A stretch of DNA of 64,000 nucleotides, taken from the NCBI GenBank assembly GCA_905331475.1, contig CAJNYU010001385.1, positions 29,430 to 93,429 of the forward strand. Direction: 5' to 3'. Below, in pieces: positions 34,851 to 46,748 of this stretch (position 1 is the first letter of the stretch; each line of letters begins with the position of its first letter). This DNA comes from Rotaria socialis. Taxonomy: Eukaryota > Rotifera > Eurotatoria > Philodinida > Philodinidae. Both the position numbers and the translations under genes were made by a program. The notes under the pieces are model-generated. The model saw only the letters and a list, made by a program, of their open reading frames with translations. It was not told where the DNA came from and did not search any database.

Positions 34851-36042
34851 CGTAAATACTATTCAAACCTTCTATGTAAGAATATTTAATCTTCTATGTC
34901 TGAGCAAAAGGCTTCTGAAGACAAAGAATCGTAAGATTCAAACTACTCTATCTGAAAAGAATGAATTCTATTGATATTAGCCTCGCACATAGCTCATATT
35001 CTGAAAATATTCGGATTTTTTTCCAAACAGTCGCTACTGTCCCTATTTAAATTTTATGATTGATCATTACTGTAGCTATTTGATTATTCAATAATTATTT
35101 CGTGTTTCTATAATCATTTAAACTTCTGTTTCCCTATCTACACTTTTCTGTGCGCAAATAAAATATTATTAAAGTCAGAATTACAATATTATAAGTTCTC
35201 AATTCAAGAAGAACTAATTTTATTAAAAGAAGACAAATATACAACTAATATTTTGAAGATATTCATTTGTTTCCGCATCCGATCTCCTACTTAAATTTTA
35301 CGATTTACAGTAATAATCGTAAAATATTAATAGTTTGTTATTGTAATGCGAACTTTGGTAATATGTATTAAAATGATTATAAGTGACAAATAAGTACATA
35401 CAATTATGAGACTTTCTACATTTTTTAGTCGAAACCGATAAGTAGACAAACACGAAATGTAAAATAAAAGTGCTTACGAGGGAAGGGCCCCAACTGTCCA
35501 ATCGCTTTTCCTGGAAAATTAGTGGGTTGTAGGTAATTCAGCATGCTGATTCCTTGAGGGTGAGAGTAGTAGTGGGCTTGAGTCTTGCTTTGTATAAAGC
35601 ATATGAATACTGTGGTTGAGCTTGGTCTAGTGTGTCATAGGTTATTTTAAACAGAAAATAGACATAAAAATGATGAAAAGATCACAAAAGAACGACTTTG
35701 GTGTATTGCAATTTAATGTACATGCAGTTGATGGTTTTATTTTTTATTTTTCAAGGGCAGTCTTCACCCTTCGCTTTAATGGCACCCCTCTAAAAAATTT
35801 AATCTTGGCCAAATTTGTCGATTTTTTTATTTATATTTAGTCAGATAGAGCTGAGTGTGTACTATCGATTGCACTAGAGTTTATTGATTTTCCGATAAGA
35901 ATGCAGGAAACTACACAGGTTTTTTTAGAAAACTCATAGAGAAAAAAAGACGTTTTTTTTCTAAAAAATTGACTTGTAAATTTTTTCTAGCTTTTCTTTT
36001 GTTCATTTACATTGATCCACATTACTATTATGCAGAGTCAAC

Positions 36043-36112
36043 TGTGGGTGTGTAATGGAGAACGATGTGACGCCAATAACGACACACATAAACACATCCA
36101 CACCCGCACCAA
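36043..36112 (-). repeat. Telomere-hexamer hairpin with 30-bp core (copy 2)
   Basis: CTGTGGGTGTGTAATGGAG...ACGCCAATAA then CACATCCACACCCGCACC: the inverse of 17978-18040. The core GAACGATGTGACGCCAATAA is identical in reverse complement. It joins directly onto the NHL fragment. Confidence 0.8.
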
Positions 36113-36201
36113 ATACCTGAGGGGTTTGTTCTTTGATCGTCGTGGAAATCTGTATATCGTAGATAATGAAAATGGTTGTCTGCAACTTTTTTCTCTACCA
36201 T
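36105..36201 (+). pseudogene. 3' terminal fragment of an NHL gene
   Basis: Encodes GLFFDRRGNLYIVDNENG..LQLFSLP then TAG, equivalent to the last blade (LSFDRHGN(M/L)YVVD...NRVQRFS) of the genes ending at 33786 and 41657. Everything upstream of this last blade is replaced by the telomere-like tract. A remnant. Confidence 0.8.
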
Positions 36202-36203
36202 AG

Positions 36204-38098
36204 CCTCGAAACTGAACGTTTATTTTTCCTTCTTAAATAAACTGCATTGAAACTTTTCTTCTATTTGCGCGCGTACTATCATGAAATATTGTGACAGAAG
36301 CGGGATCGAGTAGCAGCAACTCATATACAGTTCCACATACATACCGACAGGTATCAGATAGTTGATTTACAACCGCGTGGGCTAAAAGTAAGGAAATATA
36401 GTCTTTTTTTTCAATTTCTATCCTATAGATCATTGGTTAGGGCTCATAGTTATATTACACGTACAAGATGATATAAGCAAAAGATGCAGCATACGAACGA
36501 TATCGATATGTGTAGTCCAAGAGCATACAAATACAGAATGAATGAAAAGAAGGAAACACTTATGGATTGAATTCCAAAAAACCTTTTATTAGCAGCTTCG
36601 ACCAAGAAGCTAACACCTACAAACTCACATGTACTGATTGGTAAACTTCGTATTGCTGTGGTTGTAGCATCTTTTAGTGCATAGAGATCGTGGGGACCAA
36701 TCAATCGGCGTACGTTGACCAACCCACCGATTAGAAAATGTTTTGTCCAAAAACTAACAAACAGATTGAGCGTAATGATCGTATTAGGGTTGTCGACGGC
36801 GACGGGTGTGTAAGATGCTACCACGACCCGTTTCGACTGATGTTTAATCAGTCTTGTCAGGTGGCTTAGTATCTATAGTTCGATTCAGAATATTTTGAAC
36901 AAAATATTTAAAAACAATTGGAGAGAATCAATGGAAAACAGACTGGCCTATCTCTTAACGAAAAGACAAGTTCAATCTGCTAGTGTCAACCTTTGCTTTT
37001 CAGCAACCAACTTTTGTGTCAAAAATTAACGATAATTAATGTGTTTCAATAAAAATTAATTAAAATAAATGCAGAGTTTGATTTCGTCGACGCGTTTCGT
37101 GTATTTATTTAATAACATGAAACACTCATCGGGGCTCTGGAGTATAACATTAAAAAAAGCACAAAAGAAAAAACTAAATTCTATATACTACGAATAAATA
37201 ACAGGTAGTTGGGTTTGAAAAGAACCAACAAACTACAGATAAAATGAATTGAGATAATCTGTAGAAAAAATTAGATTTACAATTAAAACAGTTTAAAGAA
37301 ACCGCAAAAAACTACAGATACATATGCATTCGAGATTAATAAATACTCAAGATAAATAAATGCTACAAATAAGAGATAATAACTTTCGGAAAAAAATGAA
37401 ATAAAATGAGCAACAGAAATTATACAGCAAAATTCTGGTATACATGCTTCAGTTCTTGTTTTCATGTACCTAGCTTCCTTAACTTTTATTTTGACCGAAT
37501 CTATTTATATTCTTTGATATTCAGTCAATTGTATAGATTAACGTGAAGTTTATTGAATATCGATGGTCGTTGTAATATTAATAATAATTTTGAAACCCTA
37601 ATGACATATTATAGTTTGAGAATCATAGTAACATATCCATTTTTGGTCAGTTGGATTATTAGATATTAATTCCCATTGATTTAGTATGTGTCAACTGTCT
37701 TTGTAAATTTTTAACGTTACGTGTATTAAGAACAGGTACAACTTCATTAATAGGAGATTCTCCAAAGTATTTGTTTCATAAAGTGTGGAATCTACCAGGA
37801 AATGTTTTCATACTTGAACAGTAAGTAAAATGAAAAAACATTGTCTTACGTAATTTACTGGTACTTTTTCTTTTGAAGGGGAATCTATTACCTTCTCACG
37901 GGCAAATATGAGACCGATGACGTTTTTTTCATGTATTTACTTATAGAAACATGACAAACTATTAAAAACAACTACTCTATTATGTTCAGAACTATTCTAT
38001 ATGACCATTAATTAATATATTGATAGAAATTTCTATGGTCTTCCAAATGCACTCTTTCTTTTACTACCCTTATTACTCAACAATATCAGTCATATCTT
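36204..38098. other. 1.9 kb region without a supported gene
   Basis: Mostly AT-rich. A 124-codon minus frame (36450-36824) has no recognisable domain. At about 37734-37820 a frame GTTSLIGDSPKYLFHKVWNLPGNVFILEQ ending near AGTAAGT could be a small exon, unassigned. Near 36800-36850 a GTCTTG/GACCCG-rich patch (CGACCCGTTTCGACTGATG) looks repeat-derived. Confidence 0.3.
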
Positions 38099-38176
38099 TA
38101 GGGTGTGGGTGTGGGTGTGGGTGTACTCATCACACTTCTTTAATATACCCACACCCACACCCACACCCACACCCTC
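38099..38176. repeat. Head-to-head telomere-hexamer palindrome
   Basis: (GGGTGT)4, a 22-bp AT-rich spacer, then (ACCCAC)4 plus ACCC: a near-perfect hairpin with arms of about 25 bp. It is followed at 38186-38240 by a second, less regular pair (GTGTGGGGTGTGTGGGTG ... ACCCACACCCACACACCC). Confidence 0.9.
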
Positions 38177-38185
38177 AAGATAGTG

Positions 38186-38240
38186 TGGGGTGTGTGGGTG
38201 AATGAGCGACAAAATAGAATACCCACACCCACACACCCAA
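38186..38240. repeat. Second inverted telomere-like pair
   Basis: GTGTGGGGTGTGTGGGTG, a spacer of about 20 bp, then ACCCACACCCACACACCC. Adjacent to the 38099 palindrome. The following 38241-38635 is AT-rich with no gene. Confidence 0.8.
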
Positions 38241-38635
38241 TTAAGAGAACAAAAAGAGTGTAATAAAAAATAATTTAATGATTTAAAAATATTTTCATCA
38301 TAGAAAAAGACAAAATACGATAAGCAAGTTTAAAGATAAAAATACTCGACATATGCAATATCGCTGTCTAATATTCTTGTGAGTCGTATACTAACGTTAT
38401 ATGTGTCTGGGGATACAAAATTGACATGTTCATTTAACAAATAATTTAAATATTTTCACAAAGGTTCATAACGCAATATTTGTTCTTAATATGGTCGTTT
38501 AATATTAGACGTTCAACAAACATCACTCTTATATAATTTAGTTGAAGATAGATTATAGATATTTTTTAATCTATTTTTGAATAATTTTCACAAAAGAAAA
38601 ATTGAGTTCATCACTTGAAACTCCGATGAGTGACG

Positions 38636-38700
38636 CAGTGGCGGATCCAGGCATTTTGAGAGGAGGTGGCGCGTTCTAAATGACATAATCGGATACAGGA
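38636..38700 (+). mobile_element. Possible truncated hAT terminus
   Basis: CAGTGGCGGATCCAGGCATT is a classic hAT-type terminal sequence. No matching inverted end was found nearby, so this is at most a truncated element abutting the MITE at 38740. Confidence 0.4.
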
Positions 38701-38739
38701 AAAACATTTTCGAAAATATATAAATTATAGAGTGCTATA

Positions 38740-39513
38740 ACGGATGGATCGAAAGTTCGGCACAAAATGTTTGTTCATTTTTGACCTGCTTGGAAATATT
38801 TCCGACCAGTCAAAATCTATGCATTAGGACCAGAATTATGTGCTTTTTCTGAATATGAACTTAGAAATTGTGTCGGTTTTCGTTTGAGACTTGTGAAATA
38901 ATCTTTGAAAAGTCTAAAAAATCAGTTCGAACTGCAAGCAAAGAAGTTTTGCTGATCCCTATAAATCCCTTTGCGATGATGGTAAAAATTGCCGAACGCT
39001 GTACTTTTGTAGAGGAAACCATTTTTGAAAAAATGTGATAACGAACTAAATTGTAGCTTGTACCCAATGAAAACTAGAGGCGTTTTTCCAAGAGCTCTTT
39101 TCCATGTAAAACACTTTTTGATGGAAAAGACGATTTTTCAAAAATGATGATTTATGAAATATGAAAATTCAGAAGCCTTATCGAAAGGCAAAAAGAACTC
39201 AACTGCTACATTTTGTAGAGTCGGTTTTGCTCTACAAGCTGGTATAATAGCCAAGGCTTTAACTTTTAGTTTTGGATCACAAAAGTGAAAATCCAAAAAT
39301 GTATAGAAAAAAATTCTATCCAAACTAATTGTTTATACCTTTCAAAGATTATTTCACAACTCACACACAGAAACCGACACAAAATTTCTAAGTTCATATT
39401 CCGAAAGAGCAAATAATTCTGGTTGTAATGCATAGATTTAGACTCGCCGGAAATATTTTCAAGCAGGTCGAAAATGAAACAACATTTTGTGCCAAAACTT
39501 TCGATCCACCCAT
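38740..39513. mobile_element. TA-flanked mariner-like MITE, 774 bp
   Basis: Ends ACGGATGGATCGAAAG and ..CTTTCGATCCACCCAT flanked by TA (38738-39, 39514-15). Inverted arms are about 190 bp (shared GCACAAAATG, TGACCTGCTTGGAAATATTT-like and AATTGTGTCGGTTT-like blocks). Only short broken frames inside. The ACGGRTGG end resembles that of the 23839 element. Confidence 0.8.
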
Positions 39514-39515
39514 TA

Positions 39516-40735
39516 GTTTTCTTTCAATTGCTTATTTTGTTTTTCATAATGTGCCTATAATTTTATCAAAAGAAAACAACTTTTCTAGAAATACAATTGC
39601 ATAATAAATCTAAAAAGCTAATCGACGATTGAATTTAGCGAATTCATCGATTATACTCTCAATATTAACATGCATATCTCTCGACAAATATACACCAAAG
39701 TTAGATCATTAAGACGTGTTTCAGAGAATGTCGAGCGTAAATATGTTTTAAGTAATTTAAGAATTGAAAAATGATGTGATTGAGATTGAGTGCTATTATT
39801 TGAACCTATTTTTTTCTTAAAAAATTTAGTAATGTGACGATATCCTTTTCTTCACTCCATGGAAACATGTATTGGATATATCAATTTTTTGTTTAGAGAA
39901 AATACTCAAAATCTCTGTCACAGAATTAGACTGTGATTCTAAAACTGAGATATTTTTCTTTCGTTTTGAGTAGAATAAACTCGTTGGTTGTCTCTTGAAT
40001 TGAAGGATCTTCGAATAAAGCCACGGTGAATTAATACTTGTTATAACCAACCAATCCCATTTTTATAATTATTTCTATTGCTTTTTGTAGAAATTTGATT
40101 ACGTAGTTAATTTTCTTATTGAAAGGCATTATAACTATTTTGAATAGAAGAGTTGCAGAAATATCATTTCGGGTAGTATTAAAAAAAGCCAAAAATGAAA
40201 CTGAAAATTTATTTATATTCTTTAATCTACTTACTATTCAGACCGATGGCAATCAATCATATTTTTCGACTTCCTTCGGTTATTCGTTTTATTTTCGGCA
40301 TTCTATGTTTGAGGTGTCGAAAACAGATATACAATAGTGTTGTTGAGGACCTAAAAAATCGCACGCTTTTTAATGTCTCCTTGTGTTAACACAAGACAAT
40401 AATGTAATTATATGTTCCTACAAAATATAGAATTTAAATACGCTTTCAGACATAGAACGATATGCTATATGTGTGATTTATAGTGTAATTCTGTTGAAGA
40501 ATTCTTTTAATATAACTTTTTCATTCATTTATCTCGAGTTTTCTCCTTACATATTGACTTATCATCGTCATAAAAAAGAAATTTCTTTCTATAGAATTTT
40601 GCTCGAAACTTTCAAAATGATTTCATATACTAGCTATACTCGAGAGAAAGAGTAGTTCTTTTCTAATAATACTAGCACTTCAACGCGATAAAGAAAGAGA
40701 GATATCTCCTTTAATTCTTATGTTTTCTCTTCTAG
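39516..40735. other. Region upstream of second NHL gene
   Basis: AT-rich. Short frames at 40119-40655 lack recognisable domains. The missing 5' exon(s) of the NHL gene may lie here. Confidence 0.35.
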
Positions 40736-41657
40736 TTAATATTCCTGCTAATGATAAATGGAAACAGAACGGAGTGACTGTTGCTGGATGTTACGGGGGT
40801 GGGGATGATACAAATCAACTATGGGGCCCTCATAGTCTCTTCGTTGATGATGATCAAACAGTGGTTATTGCTGACCACGAGAATCATCGTATCATCCAAT
40901 GGAAGAACGGTGATACAGCGAATGGACAAGCTATTGCTGGTGACAAAGGCATAGGAAATGAATTACATCAATTGACTAGTCCAACTGATGTATTAATGGA
41001 CATAGAGACGGATAGTCTCATTATTTGTGATCAATGGAATCGACGAGTTGTACGATGGTCTCGTCGTAGTGATACAACACAAGGTGAAATACTCATCGAC
41101 AACATCGCTTGTGCGAGATTAGCAATTGATGAGCAAAGATATCTCTACGCTTCTGACGTCCTAAAACATGAAGTAAGACGATATCAATTGGGTGAGAAGA
41201 ATGGCACTCTCGCAGCTGGTGGTAATGGCAAAGGTGGTGGACTCAATCAACTCAGCTACCCGACATATTTCTTTGTCGATCGAGATCATTCAGTGTACGT
41301 ATCAGACTGCAACAATTGTCGTGTAATGAAATGGGTAGAAGGGGCAAAAGAAGGCATCGTGGTTGCTGGAGGACAATGCTCAGGGAGTGCTCTGATACAA
41401 TTGTCTCATCCTAATGGAATCTTCGTTGGTACGTTGGGCACACTCTATGTAGCAGTCCAGGGGAATCATCGTGTAATGCGTTGGACTCAAGGACTCAAGG
41501 AGACAAGAAACAAGACGCTGTAATTGTGGGTGGAAATGGCGAAGGAGAAAAAGCAAATCAGCTCAAGTATCCCTTTGGTTTGTCATTCGATCGGCATGGT
41601 AATCTCTATGTCGTCGATTATGGTAATCATCGTGTTCAACGATTTTCTATCGAATAA
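40736..41657 (+). pseudogene. NHL-repeat gene, frameshifted by an 8-bp tandem duplication
   Basis: Paralogue of 32900-33786 with the same acceptor context (TTCTCTTCTAG, 40735) and phase. It reads five NHL blades (for example GPHSLFVDDDQTVVIADHENH, then RIIQW) until about 41490. There ACTCAAGG is present twice in tandem, shifting the frame to a stop at 41521-41523. The remaining blade (IVGGNGEGEKANQLKYP... HRVQRFSIE, TAA at about 41655-41657) is intact in the other frame. Everything else looks well preserved, so this is either a recent pseudogene or one broken allele. The upstream ATG at 40720 is in the presumed intron and is not the real start. Confidence 0.8.
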
Positions 41658-42050
41658 GACCTGTGAATTGTTTTCTCTTTGTTCGTTTCTTTTTCAATAC
41701 TTTGAAATAAATGAACAAAAATAAATAAATTTTCTTTTACTCTTTCGCTTCAAAGAAAAGAAAAAGCTAAAATATAAGATTATATCATGTTTCTTTTCTG
41801 CTTCTTCTATTTATTTGTTAAATGAAAAGAAATGAATTAAATAAAAGAATTTGTTTTTTTCCACAAAATGTGTATTCCTGAATAGAAAAGAAAAGAAAAG
41901 AAAGATCCGTAGCGTAGTGAAGGGTGGTATAGGTATAGTGAATAGAATGAGATGAAATATGGCACTCTACCGTTTACGTAGAAAAACTAGAAAGGTTTAG
42001 AATATCGACCAATACGTAATGCACCCGAAGTTATTCGAAGTGCCACCACC
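41658..42050. other. NHL 3' flank
   Basis: AT-rich, with an (AAAAG)n microsatellite at about 41884-41905. No gene. Confidence 0.4.
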
Positions 42051-42399
42051 ACCCAGGTGAATCAATCCGATACCGAATCCCATCGGATTCTATGGGGTTC
42101 TACCATCCGACGAAATCCCGTTGGATTTCTGGTTGAGGAATTAATGTCGGATCCGACAGTCGTATTTCCAATGATATCCGATTGTCGGAACCAATGAAAT
42201 CCGAAGCATTCCTGTTCCGGTTGACGATTGATGTCGGATTTTGTCAGTTTCCGATACTAGGATCCGATGTTGATTGCGGAACCAGGAATTCGACGATAAT
42301 CCGATAGTTTCCTTGCGCCTTCCGAAGAGCTCGGTCGGATTCCAATATGAACTGATCGGAACTCATCGTATCCTAGGTTAGGATTCATTCTCCTGGGTA
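42051..42399. mobile_element. Palindrome-rich MITE (ATCCGAT motif)
   Basis: Ends ACCCAGGTGAATCAATCC and (inverted) ACCCAGGAGAATGAATCC. The 349-bp interior is dense in TCCGA/TCGGA words (AATCCGATACC, ATCCGACATT, CCGATTGTCGGA). Non-coding and GC-richer than the flanks. No clear target duplication. Confidence 0.75.
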
Positions 42400-43376
42400 A
42401 TAGAGTTGTGGGTCTATAGTCGATTTAATACCTTAGTTCTAGCCAGTTTTTGATGCTGAATCTGAAAAACTAATTTTCAGATGTCGAACAAAACGATGAA
42501 ACAAAAAAGTTGGCACATTTCGGAAAAGTTGTGCTTTTTTGAGAAAAACGATACAATTGAATATTTTGAAAATTTTGACTGAAAATAAGCATTTGCTGAA
42601 AATAAAAAGTGGACTTTCGTAATCAGCACCTCTTGTTCTATGAAATGATGTAAAACAAACGAGAAAAAAATTTTACTGGAATTTCGCATTGCTGGCACCT
42701 TACAAAAAAGAGAAAATGTACCTTGTGAGAAAACAAAGTTTAGAAAGTAATTAATACGATCATGTGCAAGATGTAATCTGTGAAATGAATTCATTTGTAT
42801 AGTACAAGACACAAAAGAGTAGGTAAATAAATTTTTAAACACATTTTTAGAAAAGAAAATGTAAAATTAAATAAATGCCTTACAATATAACATTGACGAT
42901 GCAATATAAACAAGCAAATAAGTGCAAAAAAGAAAATCGAAGAAGAAAAAGCGGCTTGTTGTGGACACTGGTGATTTCTATAATCCATTCGGAGTCGCTT
43001 TCGCCACATTATGATACTTCATAGGTCGTAAAATAAATTCATTTTTCACGGCACTTATTACGTCAAGGATTTTTCAACACTCACTGATACTCACCAGAAT
43101 TTCATTCTGCAGAGAAATCTTTCCGATTGACAGTATGATTATCATCAACGACAAGAACCATACATATCATAACCTTAAGTTGTATTCTATTGTTAGACTC
43201 AGATATTCTCTGACACAGAAAACTACTTTCTTGCTACTGATGGCATGAGACTGCGTAATGACTTGATCACATAAGCAATTTATTGACGTAGAATATTTCA
43301 CAATATACATCGAAAAATAATATTAATAGAACAAAAAATACAACAATTATATCACTGTTCATATTGCAGAATTATT
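42400..43376. other. Intergenic between NHL pseudogene and KIF3B
   Basis: AT-rich. A 121-codon minus frame (42477-42842) consists of Phe/Ser/Lys-rich low-complexity sequence with no domain. Includes the 3' flank of the kinesin gene. Confidence 0.4.
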
Positions 43377-46300
43377 TCAATTGTAACGTCTTGCACTATT
43401 CATACCGCGACTTGCATTTAAATCTCCGTGTCCGATAGACAATATCGTCGATGTCGATGATGCATAATCATCATAAGTACCTCCATTATTCGGAATCACT
43501 TTCCTAAAAATCAAAATTAAATTTTCATTATGCATAATTTCGAACTCACTTTTTTTTCCTACGTTTGTCAACTGGAATATTACTGTAGTAGAAAATTGAA
43601 TTCAATTATGTATTTAAAAACAAAAAAAAATCATCTACTTGGCATCTAATTCAATATGTTCTTCGTCTCTCATTGCAGTTTCGATTGTAGCTTGAAGCAC
43701 CGGCGAAACCATTGGACCTTCATAGTCTCGAGTTGTTCGACTAGGGAAATCGAGTTGAAGCAAAATTATATTTTCACCCTAGAATAGTTTCTGAATAATA
43801 TTGATTTGATAAAAATACAAAATGAATACTACTTTGAAATAAGCGACTTCTGGAACGGAATTCGCCTGTGAATGTAGAGCTATTGGACGGCGATCATGTC
43901 GAGTAAAAACTGGACGAGCAGCCATTTGATCTCTATAAAAAGTTTCATTTTTACAGAAATCGTTTTGTCTTTTATTATTATTTATGATTATATTTACGTT
44001 TCTTTTGACAATTCTTTCAGTGTCCAACAATTTTGCCGATCATCAAATTGAACTCGTTTCAATAATCGCTCACGTTCATCAACGGGAATAAAATTTTGAA
44101 TAACAAGCTGAAATAATTTCGTTTGTTTCTGAATTTCACGTTGTTCGGCTTCAAGTTCTTCACGTGCTATTCGATGTTTTTCAATAATTTCAAGTTTTTT
44201 AGCTTCAACTTTTTTCAATTGTTTAGATAATTTATCTCGTTTAGTTCGTTTATCTTCAACTTCTTCTTTGATACTTGTATATTTTTCCTTCATACTTTGT
44301 CGTTCTTCTTCGCCTTGTTCTAATTGCTGTTGAACTTCACGATTACGTCGTTCAGCTTCAGCAATTAAACGTCTGAAAAATAAGCAATGTTCTTGTTGTT
44401 GTCTAGTAAAAATATAACTCATGTAAACGAAACCTTTTTTGTCGTAAACTTTCTTCTTGTTCACTCGTATGTGTAATAATATCTTTTCCACCGGTAATTA
44501 ATTTCGATTCCATTTGTTGAATTTTATTTTGCATTTCACGACGTTCATCTTGTTCACGCTGAATTTCTTGTTGTTTTTTTTCTAATTCTCTAAGCATGTT
44601 ATCTCGTTCCGTTTCTAGATCATATATATTAAAATTTGACTTGTTTGAAAACAAAACGAAAAATTCAATTTACCATTTAAATTTTTCTTCTGGCAAATTG
44701 ATCTTTTTTCTTCGTTTAGTCTATCTTGTTGTTCTTTGAGATATAGTTCTTCATCATTGTGATCATCCTCGTTTCCGCCATCATTGCTAGCCCCGTCTTT
44801 ATTTCGAGAACGACGTGAGCCTTTACTGTCGCTACCTTTTCCTCCAAGTTGCTCTTTTAATCGTGCTATTTCTTCTTGAAATTTTCTTAATAGAGCATCT
44901 TTCGGGTCTTCATTTATACGTGGTTGATTCTTGATATTTTTAGCACGATTAGCATAACTAAAAGTAAAATTATTCAAAGAAAACTATGCATTAACGCAAT
45001 TCTATTTTTAAAATTCACATCAGTGTCAAATTACACATAATGGTAATTCTCAGAAATCATCATAGAAATATATAAATGTCGACATCTGTTGTCATTCAAT
45101 GGGCAGCACCTGCTACAATCATAAACTATTATATGATTTCAATCATATTTCTAGACTTCTCTCCTACATCTCAAGACGAATTAATTACCGAAGCGTTGTA
45201 AGGGATTCTTCATAATTATAATTTGCAGGTCCAAGTGTTGCAATCATAATTGTTTTTGAATTACCACCAAGAGAATCTAGAAAATTTTTCTTTCCTTTTG
45301 CTTTCATCAAATAATATCCTTCGGAAATTTTTACTTTGTAACAATCTAGTCAGTTTCGAATCTCGATAGGGTACGTGTGAGCTTCCATCAACAAGTGCAG
45401 AAATAACATTACCAAGTACAGAAAGAGATAAATTTATATTTGTTGCTTCTTTAAAGCGATCACCCTGAATTTATTAGAGATAAATTATTTAATTTGGTTT
45501 TTTTTAATTTTAATAAAATTCTTACGGTCGATCCTGTTTTCGCTTGACGTTCACTACCAGCTAAATCAACAAGATTCAGTTTGCCAACACAGATATGTGG
45601 CTTTCCATCGGTGCCAAGCTAAATTATTATAATTTAATTTCTTCATGTTTCTTTTTCTTTAAATATAAATCATTAGTATTACTTCACTACTTTCTACAGT
45701 AATAATAAAAATAGCATGCGATCGTGAACTATGTTCATTCATATTGGTTGCCCTAATTAATGGAAAAAAAAATTTTTTTCTCAATAAAACGAATGTAAAC
45801 TATACCCTGTTGAACGATTTAGATTTCCTGTTGTCATCACATGTTCTATTTCTTGTACATTTTTTGTAATAAATGAACTGAGATCATGTACATGAACACC
45901 TTCTTTTGGATGTTCTTGTAATTGTAAACGTTTATTTTGATCTTTTGATAAAAGATCACGAATACTTTCCTAGAAAAACGTCTTCGCTTAGCATCAAAAA
46001 CAAAAATTGGAATAGAAACGTCAATATTTACATTATAGATTTCAAGGTAAGAAGCTCGTACAAGAAATTGTCTAGATGTACCATGTGCGATAGAATCAAA
46101 AATATGTGCAAACGATGATGGAATTATTCCACGTAATTCCACTTGAGAACGAACACCTATGAAATCAATGAATTTAAAATTGAATTAATTATTAATCCGT
46201 TTTGTTTGTTCTTTACCTTCCATTGTAAATGTTTTTCCAGTACCAGTTTGACCGTAGGCAAATATTGTTCCGTTAAATCCTTCTAGTACTGAATCAACAA

Positions 46301-46748
46301 GTGGCCGAGCAGTTTGTTCATAAACATCTTTTTGTTTTGAACTAAATTAATTTTTAAATTGGCTACAAACTATTAAGAAAAATATTCATAACCTACGTCC
46401 AATCATAAACTGCATCGAAGAAGAATGCATGTGTACTTTCATCAGCATTGCGTTGTGAAGATTCAAGAGCGGGCCGTCGAATGGATATTTGTCGACGTTG
46501 ATGATCGATGTCAACTACTCTGTTGAAATAAAAAGAAGGATAGGTTTATTATTTTTTTAAACGCAAGAAAAGCAAACTGAACCTTTCACAGCTAGATTCT
46601 TGTTCTTTGTCGCTCATCGGACGACATCGAACAACGACTCGAACCGATTCATCTTTACCCTTAGTTGATGCAGCAGCTGCCGGACGAGGCTAAATAGTTA
46701 GTTGAGAAATATAAATTATAGAAAAAAATGCTAAAGTAATTTTACCAT
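43377..46748 (-). CDS. KIF3B: Kinesin-II motor subunit, KIF3B type
   Basis: Minus strand, about a dozen exons. The start exon is just ATG (46748-46746) before a GT donor; exon 2 (from 46689) begins [14 protein letters not shown] and enters the motor with [11 protein letters not shown]. Motor motifs: a P-loop [15 protein letters not shown] (about 46265-46215), HSSRSHAIF (switch I), [20 protein letters not shown] (switch II) and the neck [21 protein letters not shown] Gly/Asp/Lys-rich charged linker ([17 protein letters not shown]) and a long coiled-coil follow (44977-44000). The tail has [14 protein letters not shown] and [14 protein letters not shown], shared with KIF3B/C. It should pair with KIF3A and KAP3 for anterograde intraflagellar transport. 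The phrase [10 protein letters not shown] and the tail favour KIF3B over KIF3A. It looks intact; the stop is at about 43377-43379. Confidence 0.9.

Noticed and set aside
36450..36824. 124-codon minus-strand frame
   Set aside because: Has a plausible-looking middle section (LVNVRRLIGPHDLYALKDA) but no family match by eye and an ambiguous hydrophobic tail; not listed as a gene.
37560..37830. Possible exon GTTSLIGDSPKYLFHKVWNL
   Set aside because: Too short to identify and no partner exon found; mentioned only in the region note.
38099..38240. CRISPR-like array
   Set aside because: Repeats are the telomere hexamer in inverse orientation in a eukaryotic genome; no regular spacer series.
40720..40735. 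ATG at 40720 as the start of the second NHL gene
   Set aside because: The following TTCTCTTCTAG is the same acceptor context as in the paralogue, so this ATG lies in the intron.
42477..43009. Two overlapping minus-strand frames
   Set aside because: Phe/Ser/Lys-rich low complexity with no motif, next to but not spliced with KIF3B.
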